Part shown: positions 8,064 through 17,054 of the stretch, in pieces
How the letters are laid out: each line of letters begins with the position of its first letter
Numbering within the stretch: the first letter of the stretch is position 1
NCBI RefSeq assembly: GCF_014107495.1
Contig: NZ_CP041969.1
Span: forward strand, 1,178,001 to 1,242,000
Origin: Cohnella cholangitidis
GTDB lineage: Bacteria; Bacillota; Bacilli; Paenibacillales; Paenibacillaceae
Length of the DNA: 64,000 nucleotides
Reading direction: 5' to 3'
Program-made: the position numbers and the translations under genes
Notes under the pieces: model-generated
Database searches by the model: none
Told to the model about the DNA's origin: nothing
Seen by the model: the letters and a program-made list of their open reading frames with translations, nothing else

Positions 8064-9281
8064 TTACGTTTCAAGAATCGTATTCTTCCAGTTATCGATG
8101 CACGTATTCAGCGAGAAGTGCACTCTGGCCGACGTTTCCGCATTCTCTCGAATATTAATTCGCATGGACGGGTTCTCGATCATTTCCCTTATTCCTTCGA
8201 ACCAGCCTTTCTCCGTATGCGGAACGAGAAACCCGTTGTCGCCATGGGTAATCCATTGGGCATACACGGGAGAGTTGGAGTAGATTCCGGGAATCCGGCA
8301 AGCCCCGTACTCCCGAAACTTGTTATTCGTCTTGCCTTTGTTGAAGATATTGTCGCCAAGGGGAGCAAGCCCGATATCCCAATTGCATTGATTTAGTTTT
8401 TGCATGAAGCTCTTGTAATCCAAGCCGCCTTCATCGTATTTAACGCTAGGATGATCGGCCAGAGCGGCAGGGATATAGCCGTAAAACTCCATCCTGACGA
8501 ATCCGCCGTAGTAGTCGAGAATTTTCTTTAACGCCGGGACCACGGGAGCGAAGTCCTCGTCTTTGGCGCCTCCCTCATAACCGATGACGATCGGGCCGAT
8601 TTCCTTGTCGCGCCTCGGCTGTTGGTCGAGCCAGTCGAAATCCACGCTGGCGGGGAAATACACGACTTTGCGATTGAACTTCCGTTCGATATAAGCGCCG
8701 AGATCCGGGGCATCGACTTTCACGATGTCCGCGCTTGTCAGAAACTTAATGAACGTATCTCTTAATACGGGATTGGAATAATACAGTCCGACAGGCGTGG
8801 TAGGTTGAATTTCCAAGAAGTTGTCGTCGATCACGTATACGGTCCGTTTCCGCATCCCCTTCGCCCATTCCAGCAGCGTATAGGCTGCGGGTTCTACGTT
8901 GCGCAGGAAGACGACCGTCTTGGCCGCCGCGATCATTTCTTTGCTGACTTCGTGCTCCTGCTTCACTTCGAATTGCAAATTCTCGCGATTTTTCAGAGCA
9001 TCCAAGGGTTGAACGATGCCGATCTCAAGCGATGGAATCATGCCCGCGGTGATGACCAGAACGTCCATCGCAGGGTGCGGAGGATCGACGCTTTCGACCG
9101 CGGTATTTTCCATCATCGTTCTGGCCATGGACTGTCCTTGGGCGAAACCGTCCTCTTTGCCCCGATGGAAACCGTCGATTTTCCCCCGTTGGAACGCGTC
9201 CGAATGATGGCGAACCGATCTTATCGTTCTGCCGCTTCTATGCTTTTGCTTTCTTAGCCTCTGCTTTTTTCTCAGTGCCAT
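8064..9281 (-). CDS. GT-B glycosyltransferase with basic [F]xxG-tagged N-terminus
   Basis: 405 residues. Residues 1-25 are very basic (MALRKKQRLRKQKHRSGR). They are followed by the tag GFHRGKEDGFAQG at about 36-50. The rest is the same fold as the protein encoded at 7017-8042, with KRTVYVIDDNFLE, IVIGYEGGAKDED, DIGLAPLGDNIF and KTNNKFREYGACRIPGIYS. The tag is absent from the paralogue, so it is an add-on rather than part of the enzyme fold. It is shared with other proteins of this window. A weak ribosome site (AGGCG) precedes ATG 9281, which lies 6 bases after the stop of the small tagged gene. Confidence 0.8.
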   Translation of the reverse strand: MALRKKQRLRKQKHRSGRTIRSVRHHSDAFQRGKIDGFHRGKEDGFAQGQSMARTMMENTAVESVDPPHPAMDVLVITAGMIPSLEIGIVQPLDALKNRENLQFEVKQEHEVSKEMIAAAKTVVFLRNVEPAAYTLLEWAKGMRKRTVYVIDDNFLEIQPTTPVGLYYSNPVLRDTFIKFLTSADIVKVDAPDLGAYIERKFNRKVVYFPASVDFDWLDQQPRRDKEIGPIVIGYEGGAKDEDFAPVVPALKKILDYYGGFVRMEFYGYIPAALADHPSVKYDEGGLDYKSFMQKLNQCNWDIGLAPLGDNIFNKGKTNNKFREYGACRIPGIYSNSPVYAQWITHGDNGFLVPHTEKGWFEGIREMIENPSMRINIRENAETSARVHFSLNTCIDNWKNTILET

Positions 9282-9287
9282 CGCCTA

Positions 9288-9572
9288 TCATGCTCCCTTG
9301 GATGCTTCTTGATGGCCTGCGGCCATGCCCTCGTGATAGCCAATGTCGAATCCTTCGTTGTAAGCCGAGTCGAACCCCTCGTCATAAGCCTGATTATAGG
9401 AAACGGGATGCTGTGGAACCCGGCCGGTTCTTCTAATCCTCGTTCCCGTCCTTTTCTTTCCTCTTCTTAACAGCGGTCTTTTGGTCCCTTTTTTTCTTAG
9501 AGGCTTTTTCCCTCTTACTCCCCTGCTTCTCCATTTCGATGATGAACCTCCGCTTTTTTTGCGTCTGATCAC
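9288..9572 (-). CDS. Small basic protein with [Y/F]xxG tag repeats
   Basis: Function not recognised. The first 55 residues are dominated by lysine and arginine; the rest is YDEGFDSAYNEGFDIGYHEG and a short tail. It is essentially the tag module without an enzyme. The start is taken as GTG 9572 because AGGAGG lies 8 bases before it; the earlier GTG at 9581 overlaps that site. It sits between two tagged glycosyltransferases. A similar protein is encoded at 49126-49452. It could be a scaffold or coat structural protein that binds the tagged enzymes; this is an inference. Confidence 0.7.
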   Translation of the reverse strand: MIRRKKSGGSSSKWRSRGVRGKKPLRKKGTKRPLLRRGKKRTGTRIRRTGRVPQHPVSYNQAYDEGFDSAYNEGFDIGYHEGMAAGHQEASKGA

Positions 9573-9605
9573 CGCTCGCACCTCCTGCTAGATATGATTG
9601 CAGCC

Positions 9606-10670
9606 TTACAAGGCCGCTTCCCCTTTCACGAACGAATCGGCGAGATGTCCGAAGTCGATCGCGACTTTGCCAAGCTCCGAAGCAATCCGTTGTACGATAA
9701 TGACGGCCGGCACGCCCGCTCCGACAAGAGCGATATCGAAGTCGTAATCCGCTATCTCCCGCATCACTCTCGGAATATCGGGAATTCCCTTTACGGGGGA
9801 TACCGATCCGATCACGCGTATGCCGCTGTCCGACAGCACTTGCGCAAGTCCGGGAGATGAATTGCCTACGACAAGTACGCGGCGATCGGTAAGCATTCCT
9901 CGGAAAAATCCTTCCAGGTAAAGCGTGTAGTTGATGGTCGACAAAGTCATTCTAAGGTTCCCGTAATGAATTCCGTGAGCCTTGAACGCGGCGAAGGCAA
10001 GGGGCTGAAAGTTGGGCAATCTGAGTTTGGGTATACCAACGATATCCGCCTTGGTAATCGCCCGAACCAATTGGTCTCTGGCGTCTAAATCAGGCAAATG
10101 GACTCCGGCGTAACTTAAAAAATGTCCTTCTATCCGCACCTCTTCCTCGTTCATGACCGCTTCCTGCGCTAACGTCAGCAACTCTCCATCTCCCAAGCGA
10201 ACGATGGATAATGGCGATTTCGAGTTCATGGCGCTGATGATACAGTCGTTAACTTCCGTTGCGCTCAGTACACGATGAAGCCGCGGACGCAGATGCTCGA
10301 TCCCGGCTTCGATAATCTGCCTTACGGATATGTCGGGAAGAATATCCGTATCCGGCAGAATCGAGTCTACGATTCCTTCGCCGGCGTCGTAAACTCCATT
10401 TCGGTATGCTTTGTCGGGGCTTATTGTCGGAGCCTTGCCGGAAACCGATTGCCCCGACTTGCTCAGCGCTTCGTCATAACCGGCGTCGAAGCCTTGATTA
10501 TACGAAGCGGCCGCCTGCTCCAACAATTTCTGCGCGCAACCCGCCTGACTATGCCCCTTGATGAGCGACAGTCTTCTGCTTTTGTTTTTTCGCCTAGGAA
10601 TTCGTTTTGTTTTTGTTCGGTTTTTCAGTGCCCCTAAACGCTGACGAATGGTTATCACCCCATCTAACAC
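9606..10670 (-). CDS. GT-D-fold glycosyltransferase with [Y/F]xxG tag
   Basis: 354 residues. A basic N-terminus (TKTKRIPRRKNKSRRLS) is followed by the tag YNQGFDAGYDEA. The C-terminal 220 residues match the GT-D family (formerly DUF1792): SIVRLGDGELLTLAQEA with the DGE motif, ADIVGIPKLR, and RVLVVGNSSPGLAQVL. GT-D enzymes add glucose or similar sugars to glycoproteins. The start is unsure: GTG 10670 and GTG 10658 are in frame, but GGGGTGAT is best placed for an ATT at 10649. No clear terminator follows. Confidence 0.8.
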   Translation of the reverse strand: MLDGVITIRQRLGALKNRTKTKRIPRRKNKSRRLSLIKGHSQAGCAQKLLEQAAASYNQGFDAGYDEALSKSGQSVSGKAPTISPDKAYRNGVYDAGEGIVDSILPDTDILPDISVRQIIEAGIEHLRPRLHRVLSATEVNDCIISAMNSKSPLSIVRLGDGELLTLAQEAVMNEEEVRIEGHFLSYAGVHLPDLDARDQLVRAITKADIVGIPKLRLPNFQPLAFAAFKAHGIHYGNLRMTLSTINYTLYLEGFFRGMLTDRRVLVVGNSSPGLAQVLSDSGIRVIGSVSPVKGIPDIPRVMREIADYDFDIALVGAGVPAVIIVQRIASELGKVAIDFGHLADSFVKGEAAL

Positions 10671-10762
10671 ACAAGTAGTATATTCACCGCGTTTTTTTCA
10701 GAAACGGAACAACCATCCATTTTAGCCTGCAAGCTATGGAAAAATAATGCCCAGCATGGTGC

Positions 10763-11818
10763 TCAGCCTTTTGAGGTAGGTATGATCTTTTTTCGTCCGC
10801 ATATATCCGTTAAGAGCGACTTGCTGTCTCTCTTCGTCATGGCGCAATAGTAGTCGATCTTATCGATCAGTTCATCGTGGGAGACGTACGTGGAGAGATC
10901 CGTGCCCGGGGAATATAAGTTTTCCATATCCTCGCGTATATCGGACAGCTGGAGCGTAGCGCAGCCCGAGATTTCGAATGTTCGGGGATTAACGGATAAA
11001 GCTTCTATTTTCTTCGTTCTATTCACGTTAATCGTATCGTCATCGTAAGAGCGATGAAGGTTAATGACGATTTTGGCCCCATTGTAATAGCTGGCCGTAT
11101 CCTCGGGAGTCATCCAATCTCCCAGTTTGATTTTATCCGATAGCTGAGAGTAGTTTTGCAGCCGATCCCACCACCATCCGGCGATCATCGCTTTTTTGTT
11201 TTTCAGAACGGGAGTCAGACGGTCGATCAACTCTACCCGGTTCCAGAAAGCCGTGCCGATAAAGCAAATATCGGTTTGATAAGAGCTAGGGACATGCTTG
11301 GGAAAGAAGGTTTTCGGGTTAACCGCGAACGGAAGATAATGGACGTTCTGGCAGCCTATCTGACGGTAAAAGGATAAAATGTTAAGCTCAAGCGTAAATA
11401 CGTACTCGTATCGGGGGGCGATCGAAACCGTCCAGTCCGTATAATAGGGATCGTCGGTAAACCAGATCGCCGTCTTGAATCCGCTCTGTCTCAGTTGCGC
11501 GACTTGATCGGCCGGCAGGACTACTCCGTTAAGAACGAGAATAAGATCGGGTCGGATCTTCTTAGCGAGAGCTACGATATCGTCCGAGGGATAGGCGACC
11601 GTGGTCGCCCGAGTCAAATCGCCTAAAGCGTCGATGACCGCTTGATCGAGCGCCGGATACGGAACGCCTATTCCCGCGGTCACATAAATAATATGAATAT
11701 CCCAATGCGGAACGGCTTCCGGCGACGCCTCCCGTGAATAAGCGTCGCAGAACCCCACCCGGTAACCATGACTGCGTCCCAACTGAAATCCGTCTATGTG
11801 ACCCTGTGTTCTTATCAT
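10763..11818 (-). CDS. CgeB-like spore glycosyltransferase with [Y/F]xxG tag
   Basis: 351 residues. The N-terminus carries GFQLGRSHGYRVGF. The body matches CgeB-type glycosyltransferases: DLILVLNGVVLPADQVAQL, KTAIWFTDDPYYTDW, YVFTLELNILSFYRQIGC, NVHYLPFAVNPKTFFPK, and a C-terminal half with DICFIGTAFWNRVELID and NPRTFEISGCATLQLSD. CgeB of Bacillus subtilis acts in glycosylation of the spore crust and is under sigma-K and GerE. The ATG overlaps the stop of the nucleotidyltransferase gene by 4 bases (ATGA). Sugar donor unknown. Confidence 0.82.
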   Translation of the reverse strand: MIRTQGHIDGFQLGRSHGYRVGFCDAYSREASPEAVPHWDIHIIYVTAGIGVPYPALDQAVIDALGDLTRATTVAYPSDDIVALAKKIRPDLILVLNGVVLPADQVAQLRQSGFKTAIWFTDDPYYTDWTVSIAPRYEYVFTLELNILSFYRQIGCQNVHYLPFAVNPKTFFPKHVPSSYQTDICFIGTAFWNRVELIDRLTPVLKNKKAMIAGWWWDRLQNYSQLSDKIKLGDWMTPEDTASYYNGAKIVINLHRSYDDDTINVNRTKKIEALSVNPRTFEISGCATLQLSDIREDMENLYSPGTDLSTYVSHDELIDKIDYYCAMTKRDSKSLLTDICGRKKIIPTSKG

Positions 11819-12537
11819 TGGTTTTGTCCGTTAAGCAGATGCCCGCTTGCTTGATAGAGAGACTGGAAAGTTCCCGCATCCGTCCACCAACCGGATAGAA
11901 TGTCGTATGCGAGCTGTCCCCGCGCCGCATATACGTTATTCACATCCGTGATTTCCAATTCGCCGCGTCCGGAAGGCTTGATTTGCCGAATAACATCGAA
12001 TACGCCGGAGTCGTACATGTATATCCCCGTTACGCAATAATCCGATTTCGGTTGTTCGGGTTTCTCTTCGATCAAGGAGATTTTATTATCCTTCATGATA
12101 GGAACCCCGTATCTTCGAGGATCATGAACATTCTTCAGGAGTACCCGCGCCCCTTCCGCTTGCTCATGAAATGCTTGAACGCAAGGAGTCAAAGGATCCT
12201 CGAACAAATTGTCCCCAAGCAGCACGACGAACTTATCGTCAGGTCTCATTAGAGGTTCGGCCAGCGCAAGCGCCTGCGCGATCCCGCCCGCTTCTTCCTG
12301 GATTTTATAAGTCATGCGGACTCCCCAATCCTTACCGCTTCCCAGTAATTCGGTATATAATCCGGCCGAATGCTTGCCGATAACGATAACGATCTCTTCG
12401 ATGCCCGCGGCCCGCAGCTTCTCGACCCCATGGCAGATCATGGGGACTGTCCCGACGGGCAACAAGTGTTTATTAATCATCTTCGTTAACGGATGAAGAC
12501 GGCTGCCTGTGCCTCCGGCCAGTATGACGCCTTTCAT
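11815..12537 (-). CDS. Sugar nucleotidyltransferase (RmlA-like, short form)
   Basis: Makes NDP-sugar from sugar 1-phosphate and NTP; dTTP and glucose 1-phosphate are the likely substrates. It has the signature MKGVILAGGTGSRLHPLT, the dNTP-binding lysine in NKHLLPVG, VVLLGDNLFED for metal, and IEEKPEQPKS. At about 240 residues it lacks the C-terminal arm of standard RmlA. ATG 12537 is preferred because AAAGG lies 9 bases before it, while ATG 12546 directly follows that site. A close paralogue lies at 52131-52856. No rmlB or rmlD is in the window, so the later steps are encoded elsewhere or differ. Confidence 0.88.
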   Translation of the reverse strand: MKGVILAGGTGSRLHPLTKMINKHLLPVGTVPMICHGVEKLRAAGIEEIVIVIGKHSAGLYTELLGSGKDWGVRMTYKIQEEAGGIAQALALAEPLMRPDDKFVVLLGDNLFEDPLTPCVQAFHEQAEGARVLLKNVHDPRRYGVPIMKDNKISLIEEKPEQPKSDYCVTGIYMYDSGVFDVIRQIKPSGRGELEITDVNNVYAARGQLAYDILSGWWTDAGTFQSLYQASGHLLNGQNQ

Positions 12538-12567
12538 GCAACCCATCCTTTCTTAGCGAATCCCTCT

Positions 12568-13296
12568 CTACACGTAGATGTTCGGATCGATGCCCCATTT
12601 GGCGATAAACTTATTCCGGTTATTCTCGATCAACTGCTTAACCGTGCTAGCTTCCTGTTGGCGGAAACTGGCGTTGCCATGATGGAAGACGAAGACGTCT
12701 CCGGCGATTCTTAACTGATAACCGGCGATCTTAGCCCGGTAACAGTAGTCGTCGTCTTCGTAATGACCGGGAGAATAACGTTCATCGAGCAACCCGATTC
12801 GCTCCATCAACTCCCGCTTAAACAGAAAACATAAACCAACGATTCGATCGATTTCCATCCATTTGCCGGGATCGGGTTCATTTAGTTGATTGGCCATGTC
12901 CTCTAGATGGGTGTAAGGCATATCGATTTGCTGCCTGCCGCTTGCGTAATTGGTAAGAGGGCCTACGATGCCGATGTCTTCCCTGCTATATAGACAGGCA
13001 AGCATGTTTCTAAGCCAGTTTTTGGCCACCAACACATCGTTGTTTAATAAAAGCAGCGTGTCGCCCGAAGCTACTTTAAGTCCTTTATTGCAGGCTGCCG
13101 GAAAACCGGCATTGCCGGGAAGGGATACGAAAGAAATTCCTTCCTGGCGGCAAATATCGAGCGTGCCGTCCGTCGAACCATTATCCACTACGATGATTTC
13201 ATAAGGTTCGTTCGTATACTGCTTAATGGTATAGATACAATCTCTCAGCAGTTCTCTTCCATTATAAGTAGGGATAATGATGCTCGTTTTGTTCAT
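12568..13296 (-). CDS. GT2 family glycosyltransferase (rhamnosyltransferase-like)
   Basis: GT-A enzyme of about 242 residues. It has TSIIIPTYNGRELLRDCI, EIIVVDNGSTDGT, the DxD-type motif in LLLLNNDVLV, NWLRNMLACLYS, and FKRELMERIGLLDERYSPGHYEDDDYC with the acceptor-side ED. ATG 13296 is chosen over 13305 because AAGG lies 9 bases before it. Its core is very like that of the tagged GT2 at 50657-52060, suggesting duplication of a gene block. Donor unknown; rhamnose is suggested by family. Confidence 0.85.
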   Translation of the reverse strand: MNKTSIIIPTYNGRELLRDCIYTIKQYTNEPYEIIVVDNGSTDGTLDICRQEGISFVSLPGNAGFPAACNKGLKVASGDTLLLLNNDVLVAKNWLRNMLACLYSREDIGIVGPLTNYASGRQQIDMPYTHLEDMANQLNEPDPGKWMEIDRIVGLCFLFKRELMERIGLLDERYSPGHYEDDDYCYRAKIAGYQLRIAGDVFVFHHGNASFRQQEASTVKQLIENNRNKFIAKWGIDPNIYV

Positions 13297-13316
13297 ACCG
13301 TCCATCCTTCTTCACG

Positions 13317-14420
13317 CTAGGTTAATTGCCTTCGTCTGATAGGATCCGGGAATGACAGCCTCGAGCCCTTGAAGTCCATAGCCGATCTTATAGCTTCGAC
13401 GTGGTCTCCGAGGATCATATGGGAAACGGCGTTATTCAAGCCGACATTCCGAGCGCGAATCCGATTTCTGGTCATGACGTCTACGCTCGTCGGCGATCCT
13501 ATCTTCAATCCTTTGGCCATGGCGATCACTTGCGCTTTCGGGGGGACGGCCAAATTCGAATACCCTATTTGTTCCGCAGCCAGCTTCTTCATCGCATGAG
13601 GAATCGCCGTGAGAGAATTTGCTCCGAGCTCCGCTCTAGCCATCGATCGGTTGACGAATTCTTTCACGGTGGTCACGTAGTCCCTATGGGAGAATAGGCC
13701 GATATAGGGAGTGATGTTGTTAAGCGCAATATCCAATCCTTGTTCAATGGCTTCGATGAAAGGCACGAGGTGCTCGGCAAATACAGGAAAATCGCCATCC
13801 AGGAATAGCAAAATTTCCGATTCGGCCAACTTAGCCCCGATTGCTCTCCCGACATCGTGTCCTAATGGTTCATGATAGTGAACGATCATGGCCCGGGATT
13901 GGTTTCTGATCATCTCGAAGCTTTCGTCCGTCGAACCGTTCACGACGAAGATCATTTCATGAAGCGGCAACCGATGAAGCTGTTCGAGCACGCTTGGAAT
14001 CGTATCCTTTTCGTTCATGACCGTCACGATCGCCGCGATCGATCGGTTCGTCGGTACGAGTACCCGATTGCCTGAATGTCCTCCCGAACGTTGAAAATAA
14101 CCTTCCATAAACTTGGATGCAGCCGCGTGATACGCAGATTTAGGCAACCGTTTAACGGAATGGTACCATCGGCTCCAGTGTTCGTTCACCTGCTTATGAG
14201 AATCCGAAATGGCTGAAGTCGCCATCTCTCCCGCTAATGGTGCGCCGGGTGCCGAAGCGGCAAGATTTCCGGCTATATAAGCTTTTTTAGTCCAGTAACC
14301 GGCTCCGCTCGTCGACGGCCTAATCGGCTTACGAGCACGAAGCGGTCTACGGTGTTTGGTATTTCTCTGGGGCCATTTCGCGGCTGGCCTTTTGCGTTGC
14401 CTTGTTTTTCGGTTTAGCAT
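13317..14420 (-). CDS. GT2 family glycosyltransferase with basic N-terminus
   Basis: 367 residues. Residues 1-40 are rich in Arg/Lys/Pro (MLNRKTRQRKRPAAKWPQRN), followed by a short AYIAGNLA segment that is at most a remnant of the tag. The GT-A core starts near residue 130: AAIVTVMNEKDTIPSVL, EMIFVVNGSTDESFEM, then SEILLFLDGDFPVF with DGD as metal site, and a late VGRAIGAKLAE segment. It is a paralogue of the protein encoded at 52923-53792, which shares [11 protein letters not shown] and the closing GDHLEAI motif. It is first in its transcript, with a candidate sigma-K promoter upstream. Confidence 0.82.
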   Translation of the reverse strand: MLNRKTRQRKRPAAKWPQRNTKHRRPLRARKPIRPSTSGAGYWTKKAYIAGNLAASAPGAPLAGEMATSAISDSHKQVNEHWSRWYHSVKRLPKSAYHAAASKFMEGYFQRSGGHSGNRVLVPTNRSIAAIVTVMNEKDTIPSVLEQLHRLPLHEMIFVVNGSTDESFEMIRNQSRAMIVHYHEPLGHDVGRAIGAKLAESEILLFLDGDFPVFAEHLVPFIEAIEQGLDIALNNITPYIGLFSHRDYVTTVKEFVNRSMARAELGANSLTAIPHAMKKLAAEQIGYSNLAVPPKAQVIAMAKGLKIGSPTSVDVMTRNRIRARNVGLNNAVSHMILGDHVEAIRSAMDFKGSRLSFPDPIRRRQLT

Positions 14421-14502
14421 CCTATCATCACTTCACGCTCTCTCTCTTTCTTGTGAGATCCGACCGGCGTCCGTCTGACGAGATAGTTGAGTAATGTACC
14501 CT

Positions 14503-14530
14503 CATAGTATGTACGGGTTGTTTAACCGTA
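14503..14530 (-). promoter_or_regulatory. Candidate sigma-K promoter for the 14420 to 4673 gene series
   Basis: On the minus strand TACG, 15 bases, then CATACTATG. The -10 differs from CATAnnnTA only in the last base. It lies about 85 bases before the ATG at 14420. Confidence 0.5.
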
Positions 14531-14691
14531 ACGGCATTCGTACCTACGGGCTAAATAAACGGAGTCCAATCATTCGTCTAGCACTCTATTTCAATGGGGT
14601 TAGCTCGTTTATTTCTAATCCTATCGATTATGTTTTTTACGGGGATGTATCCCCTCTTTTTCATCGAATAAAACAAGAATAAACAAAGACG
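14531..14691. other. Gene-free stretch with a GGGGATGTATCCCC palindrome
   Basis: No gene is visible between 14421 and 14762. Apart from the promoter and the terminator listed separately, it holds a palindrome GGGGATGTATCCCC at 14641-14654 followed by TCTTTTT. The same core recurs three times in the gene-free region at 21.4-22.0 kb. Confidence 0.4.
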
Positions 14692-14725
14692 AAAAAAGAG
14701 GTGCAGGATTAGTCCCTGAACCTCT
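14692..14725 (-). terminator. Terminator of the UDP-sugar dehydrogenase gene
   Basis: On the minus strand AGAGGTTCAGG pairs with the segment ending GCACCTCT and is followed by six T. It lies about 40 bases after the stop at 14763. Confidence 0.8.
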
Positions 14726-14762
14726 ATCATCTATTAACAGCCTTACTTTTCGGACAGCCCCC

Positions 14763-16055
14763 TCAACATTCCCCGTCCTCCGGTCTACCCGTACCGTAAC
14801 GGACAACTCGAGCTTTGCCGGTTCGTCCTCTGGTCGAATTCCGCGTGTCATAGACTAGAGTCGCATGGTCAAGAATAGACTGGAGCGGCAACTGCGAATG
14901 GTCCGTCGCGATAACTACGCAATCCGCGTCCGCTAGCTTGCGTTCGTCCAACTGCTGACTTTTCATCACATTCCCGTATACCTTAACCTCCGGAACATAA
15001 GGATCATGATACGAGAGAATTGCCCCCTCTTGAACAAGCAATTCCATTAGGCTTAGCGAGCTTGATTCGCGCACGTCATTTATATTTCTTTTGTAGGCTA
15101 CGCCGATAACGAGTATGGATTTTCCTGTTAGGGATTCCTCTAAGCACTCTTTTACTCTATCCACGATGTACTTAGGCATCGCTAGATTAACCGCATGGGA
15201 GTAATCGATAAAAGCGCTATTCGTTCCCCGAAGGTTGGCGCTCCACTGCAAATACAAAGGATCTACGGGAATGCAATGCCCTCCGATACCCGGCCCGGGG
15301 TAGAAGGCCGAGAAGCCGTACGGCTTCGTTTTGGCCGCTTCGATCACTTCCCATACGTCGATGTTCAGCTTATCGCAAATCATGGCGAATTCATTGATGA
15401 ACGAAATATTCACGAAGCGATACGTGTTTTCCAGCAATTTGGTCAGTTCCGCGGCTTCCGGAGTAGAAAGCGGAACAACGCGGGAGAACACGGTTGAATA
15501 CAATTCGAATATTCTCTCCGAACATCGCTCCGTCAACCCGCTGATCACCTTCGGAATATCTTCGAATAAGAAGCTGGAGTTTCCCGGATTGATCCGTTCC
15601 GGGGAATATGCCAAGTAATAATCTTCTCCTACCTTCAATCCGCTCTTCTCCAGAAGCGGCAAGAGGATTTCTCTTGTCGTTCCGGGATACGTGGAGCTTT
15701 CCAGCACGATAAGCTGATTGCGTGCCAGTTGTTTGCTTAACCTGGACCCGACCTGCAAGAGATAGGATAAATCGGGTGTATGGTTAATAGTCAAAGGCGT
15801 AGGAACGCATAGAATAAGGGCTTCCGCTGCGGTCAGCTGCGAATAATCCGATGTAGCGAGCAATTTGTTATCCGCCAAGGATTTCCGTATCGCCTCGTTC
15901 GAGACATCGGGCAAATAGCTTTTCGATTCGTGCAAAGCTCGTATTTTCCGCTCGTCCAAATCTACGCCAATAACCCTGTGACCCTTCTGAATGAAAGTAA
16001 GCGCCAGAGGCAGCCCTACGTAACCTAAGCCAATGATGCCTATGACACGAGTCAT
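14763..16055 (-). CDS. UDP-N-acetyl-hexosamine/hexose 6-dehydrogenase (WecC/WbpA type)
   Basis: NAD-dependent oxidation of a UDP-sugar at C6 to the uronic acid. The 430-residue protein begins with the NAD fold GIIGLGYVGLPLALTF; the catalytic cysteine is 261 in PGIGGHCIPVDP, and SPERINPG is present. The IGGHCIPVDP form and SPERINPG place it with WecC/WbpA-type enzymes acting on UDP-HexNAc more than with UDP-glucose dehydrogenases; a true UDP-glucose type is at 18903. ATG 16055 follows GAGGTGA by 9 bases. On the minus strand a CATAAGATA box (16101-16109) could be a sigma-K -10, but the -35 is poorly spaced. Confidence 0.88.
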   Translation of the reverse strand: MTRVIGIIGLGYVGLPLALTFIQKGHRVIGVDLDERKIRALHESKSYLPDVSNEAIRKSLADNKLLATSDYSQLTAAEALILCVPTPLTINHTPDLSYLLQVGSRLSKQLARNQLIVLESSTYPGTTREILLPLLEKSGLKVGEDYYLAYSPERINPGNSSFLFEDIPKVISGLTERCSERIFELYSTVFSRVVPLSTPEAAELTKLLENTYRFVNISFINEFAMICDKLNIDVWEVIEAAKTKPYGFSAFYPGPGIGGHCIPVDPLYLQWSANLRGTNSAFIDYSHAVNLAMPKYIVDRVKECLEESLTGKSILVIGVAYKRNINDVRESSSLSLMELLVQEGAILSYHDPYVPEVKVYGNVMKSQQLDERKLADADCVVIATDHSQLPLQSILDHATLVYDTRNSTRGRTGKARVVRYGTGRPEDGEC

Positions 16056-16192
16056 CGTCTATGTTCACCTCAACCTTACTATTCTTCGACATCGCAATGT
16101 TATCTTATGCGGACAAAGATCGTTCGGAGTGGGTACATCCATGATTTTCGATTGAAATGAAAGAATAGATAGATGACTAGAAGCAAATGACG

Positions 16193-16221
16193 TACCCCTT
16201 ATGTCGCTCCGTCATAAATTG
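16193..16221 (+). promoter_or_regulatory. Candidate sigma-K promoter of the deacetylase gene
   Basis: TACC, 16 bases, then CATAAATTG. It lies about 40 bases before the start of the deacetylase-like gene. Confidence 0.5.
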
Positions 16222-16259
16222 ACATAACACGGACGATAAGCGTCCGCACATCACGAGAG

Positions 16260-17000
16260 GTGAGAGAACTGAATTCTTTTTCCTATTTGGAATATTCCCA
16301 CCTGATCCGCAACGTAGCCGATTCCGGCCGATATATGGATTTCCGAGAGGTAAGCCCGGAGACGCCCAGCTTCATCGTTTTGCGCCATGATGTTGAATTT
16401 TCCATAGAAAGAGCTTTGCGAATGGCTCGACTCGAATGGATGCTAGGGATCACCTCCAGTTATTTCTTTCAAATACGCAACGATGCTTACAATTTGTTCT
16501 CTCCTAGCAATATCGGAATCGTGCGGGACATTAAGCAAATGGGACATTCCATCGGATTGCATGCTCACTTGGGGATGATTGAAAGCTACGATGAACTCGC
16601 AAACAATCTCGTTCGCGACGTTGAGATCATGGAGAACATGTTAAAGCTACCGATCGATCGTTACTCCTATCACCGCCCGCCCAAAGCCGTCTTATCGCTC
16701 AAGTTAAAAATCAAAGGATTGATCAATACGTACGACGGTTTGTTTTTCGAGCATAGGGAAAGCAACTTGGAAAAGGTCTCCGTTAAGTATTTGGCGGATT
16801 CCCGGCATCAATGGAAGTACGGCTATCCGGAGGAGCGAACGATCGCGAGCCATCCTAAAATCCAACTGCTTATTCACCCCGACGAATGGACCATAGCCGG
16901 ATACGACGCGAAAACCAATTTTCGAATGCTTGAAGACGAGAAAAGGATAAACTTCCGCCAGACTATCCGTTCGGAATGCGATCACTATACGGAATCCTAA
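16260..17000 (+). CDS. Polysaccharide-deacetylase-like protein
   Basis: Likely metal-dependent hydrolase that removes an acetyl group from an amino sugar. The NodB-type motifs are visible: VLRHDVEFS (HD pair), IGLHAHLGM (HxH, second metal motif) and YSYHRPPKA (catalytic-arginine loop). At about 246 residues it has no signal peptide, so it acts inside the cell, perhaps on sugar nucleotides or glycan under assembly. The start is uncertain: GTG 16260 overlaps AGAGGTGAG, while CTG 16269 is at a better distance and would give MNSFSYLEY. It ends at a strong terminator shared with the convergent GT gene. Confidence 0.75.
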   Translation: MRELNSFSYLEYSHLIRNVADSGRYMDFREVSPETPSFIVLRHDVEFSIERALRMARLEWMLGITSSYFFQIRNDAYNLFSPSNIGIVRDIKQMGHSIGLHAHLGMIESYDELANNLVRDVEIMENMLKLPIDRYSYHRPPKAVLSLKLKIKGLINTYDGLFFEHRESNLEKVSVKYLADSRHQWKYGYPEERTIASHPKIQLLIHPDEWTIAGYDAKTNFRMLEDEKRINFRQTIRSECDHYTES

Positions 17001-17003
17001 TAC

Positions 17004-17044
17004 AGCAAAAACCTCCGGCGGCCTTACGGCAGGAGGTTTTTTGC
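17004..17044 (+). terminator. Bidirectional terminator between convergent genes
   Basis: AAAACCTCC pairs with GGAGGTTTT around an internal GC-rich loop, ending in six T on the plus strand and a run of T on the minus strand. It lies between the stops at 17000 and 17055. Confidence 0.85.
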
Positions 17045-17054
17045 TAAGCGACAA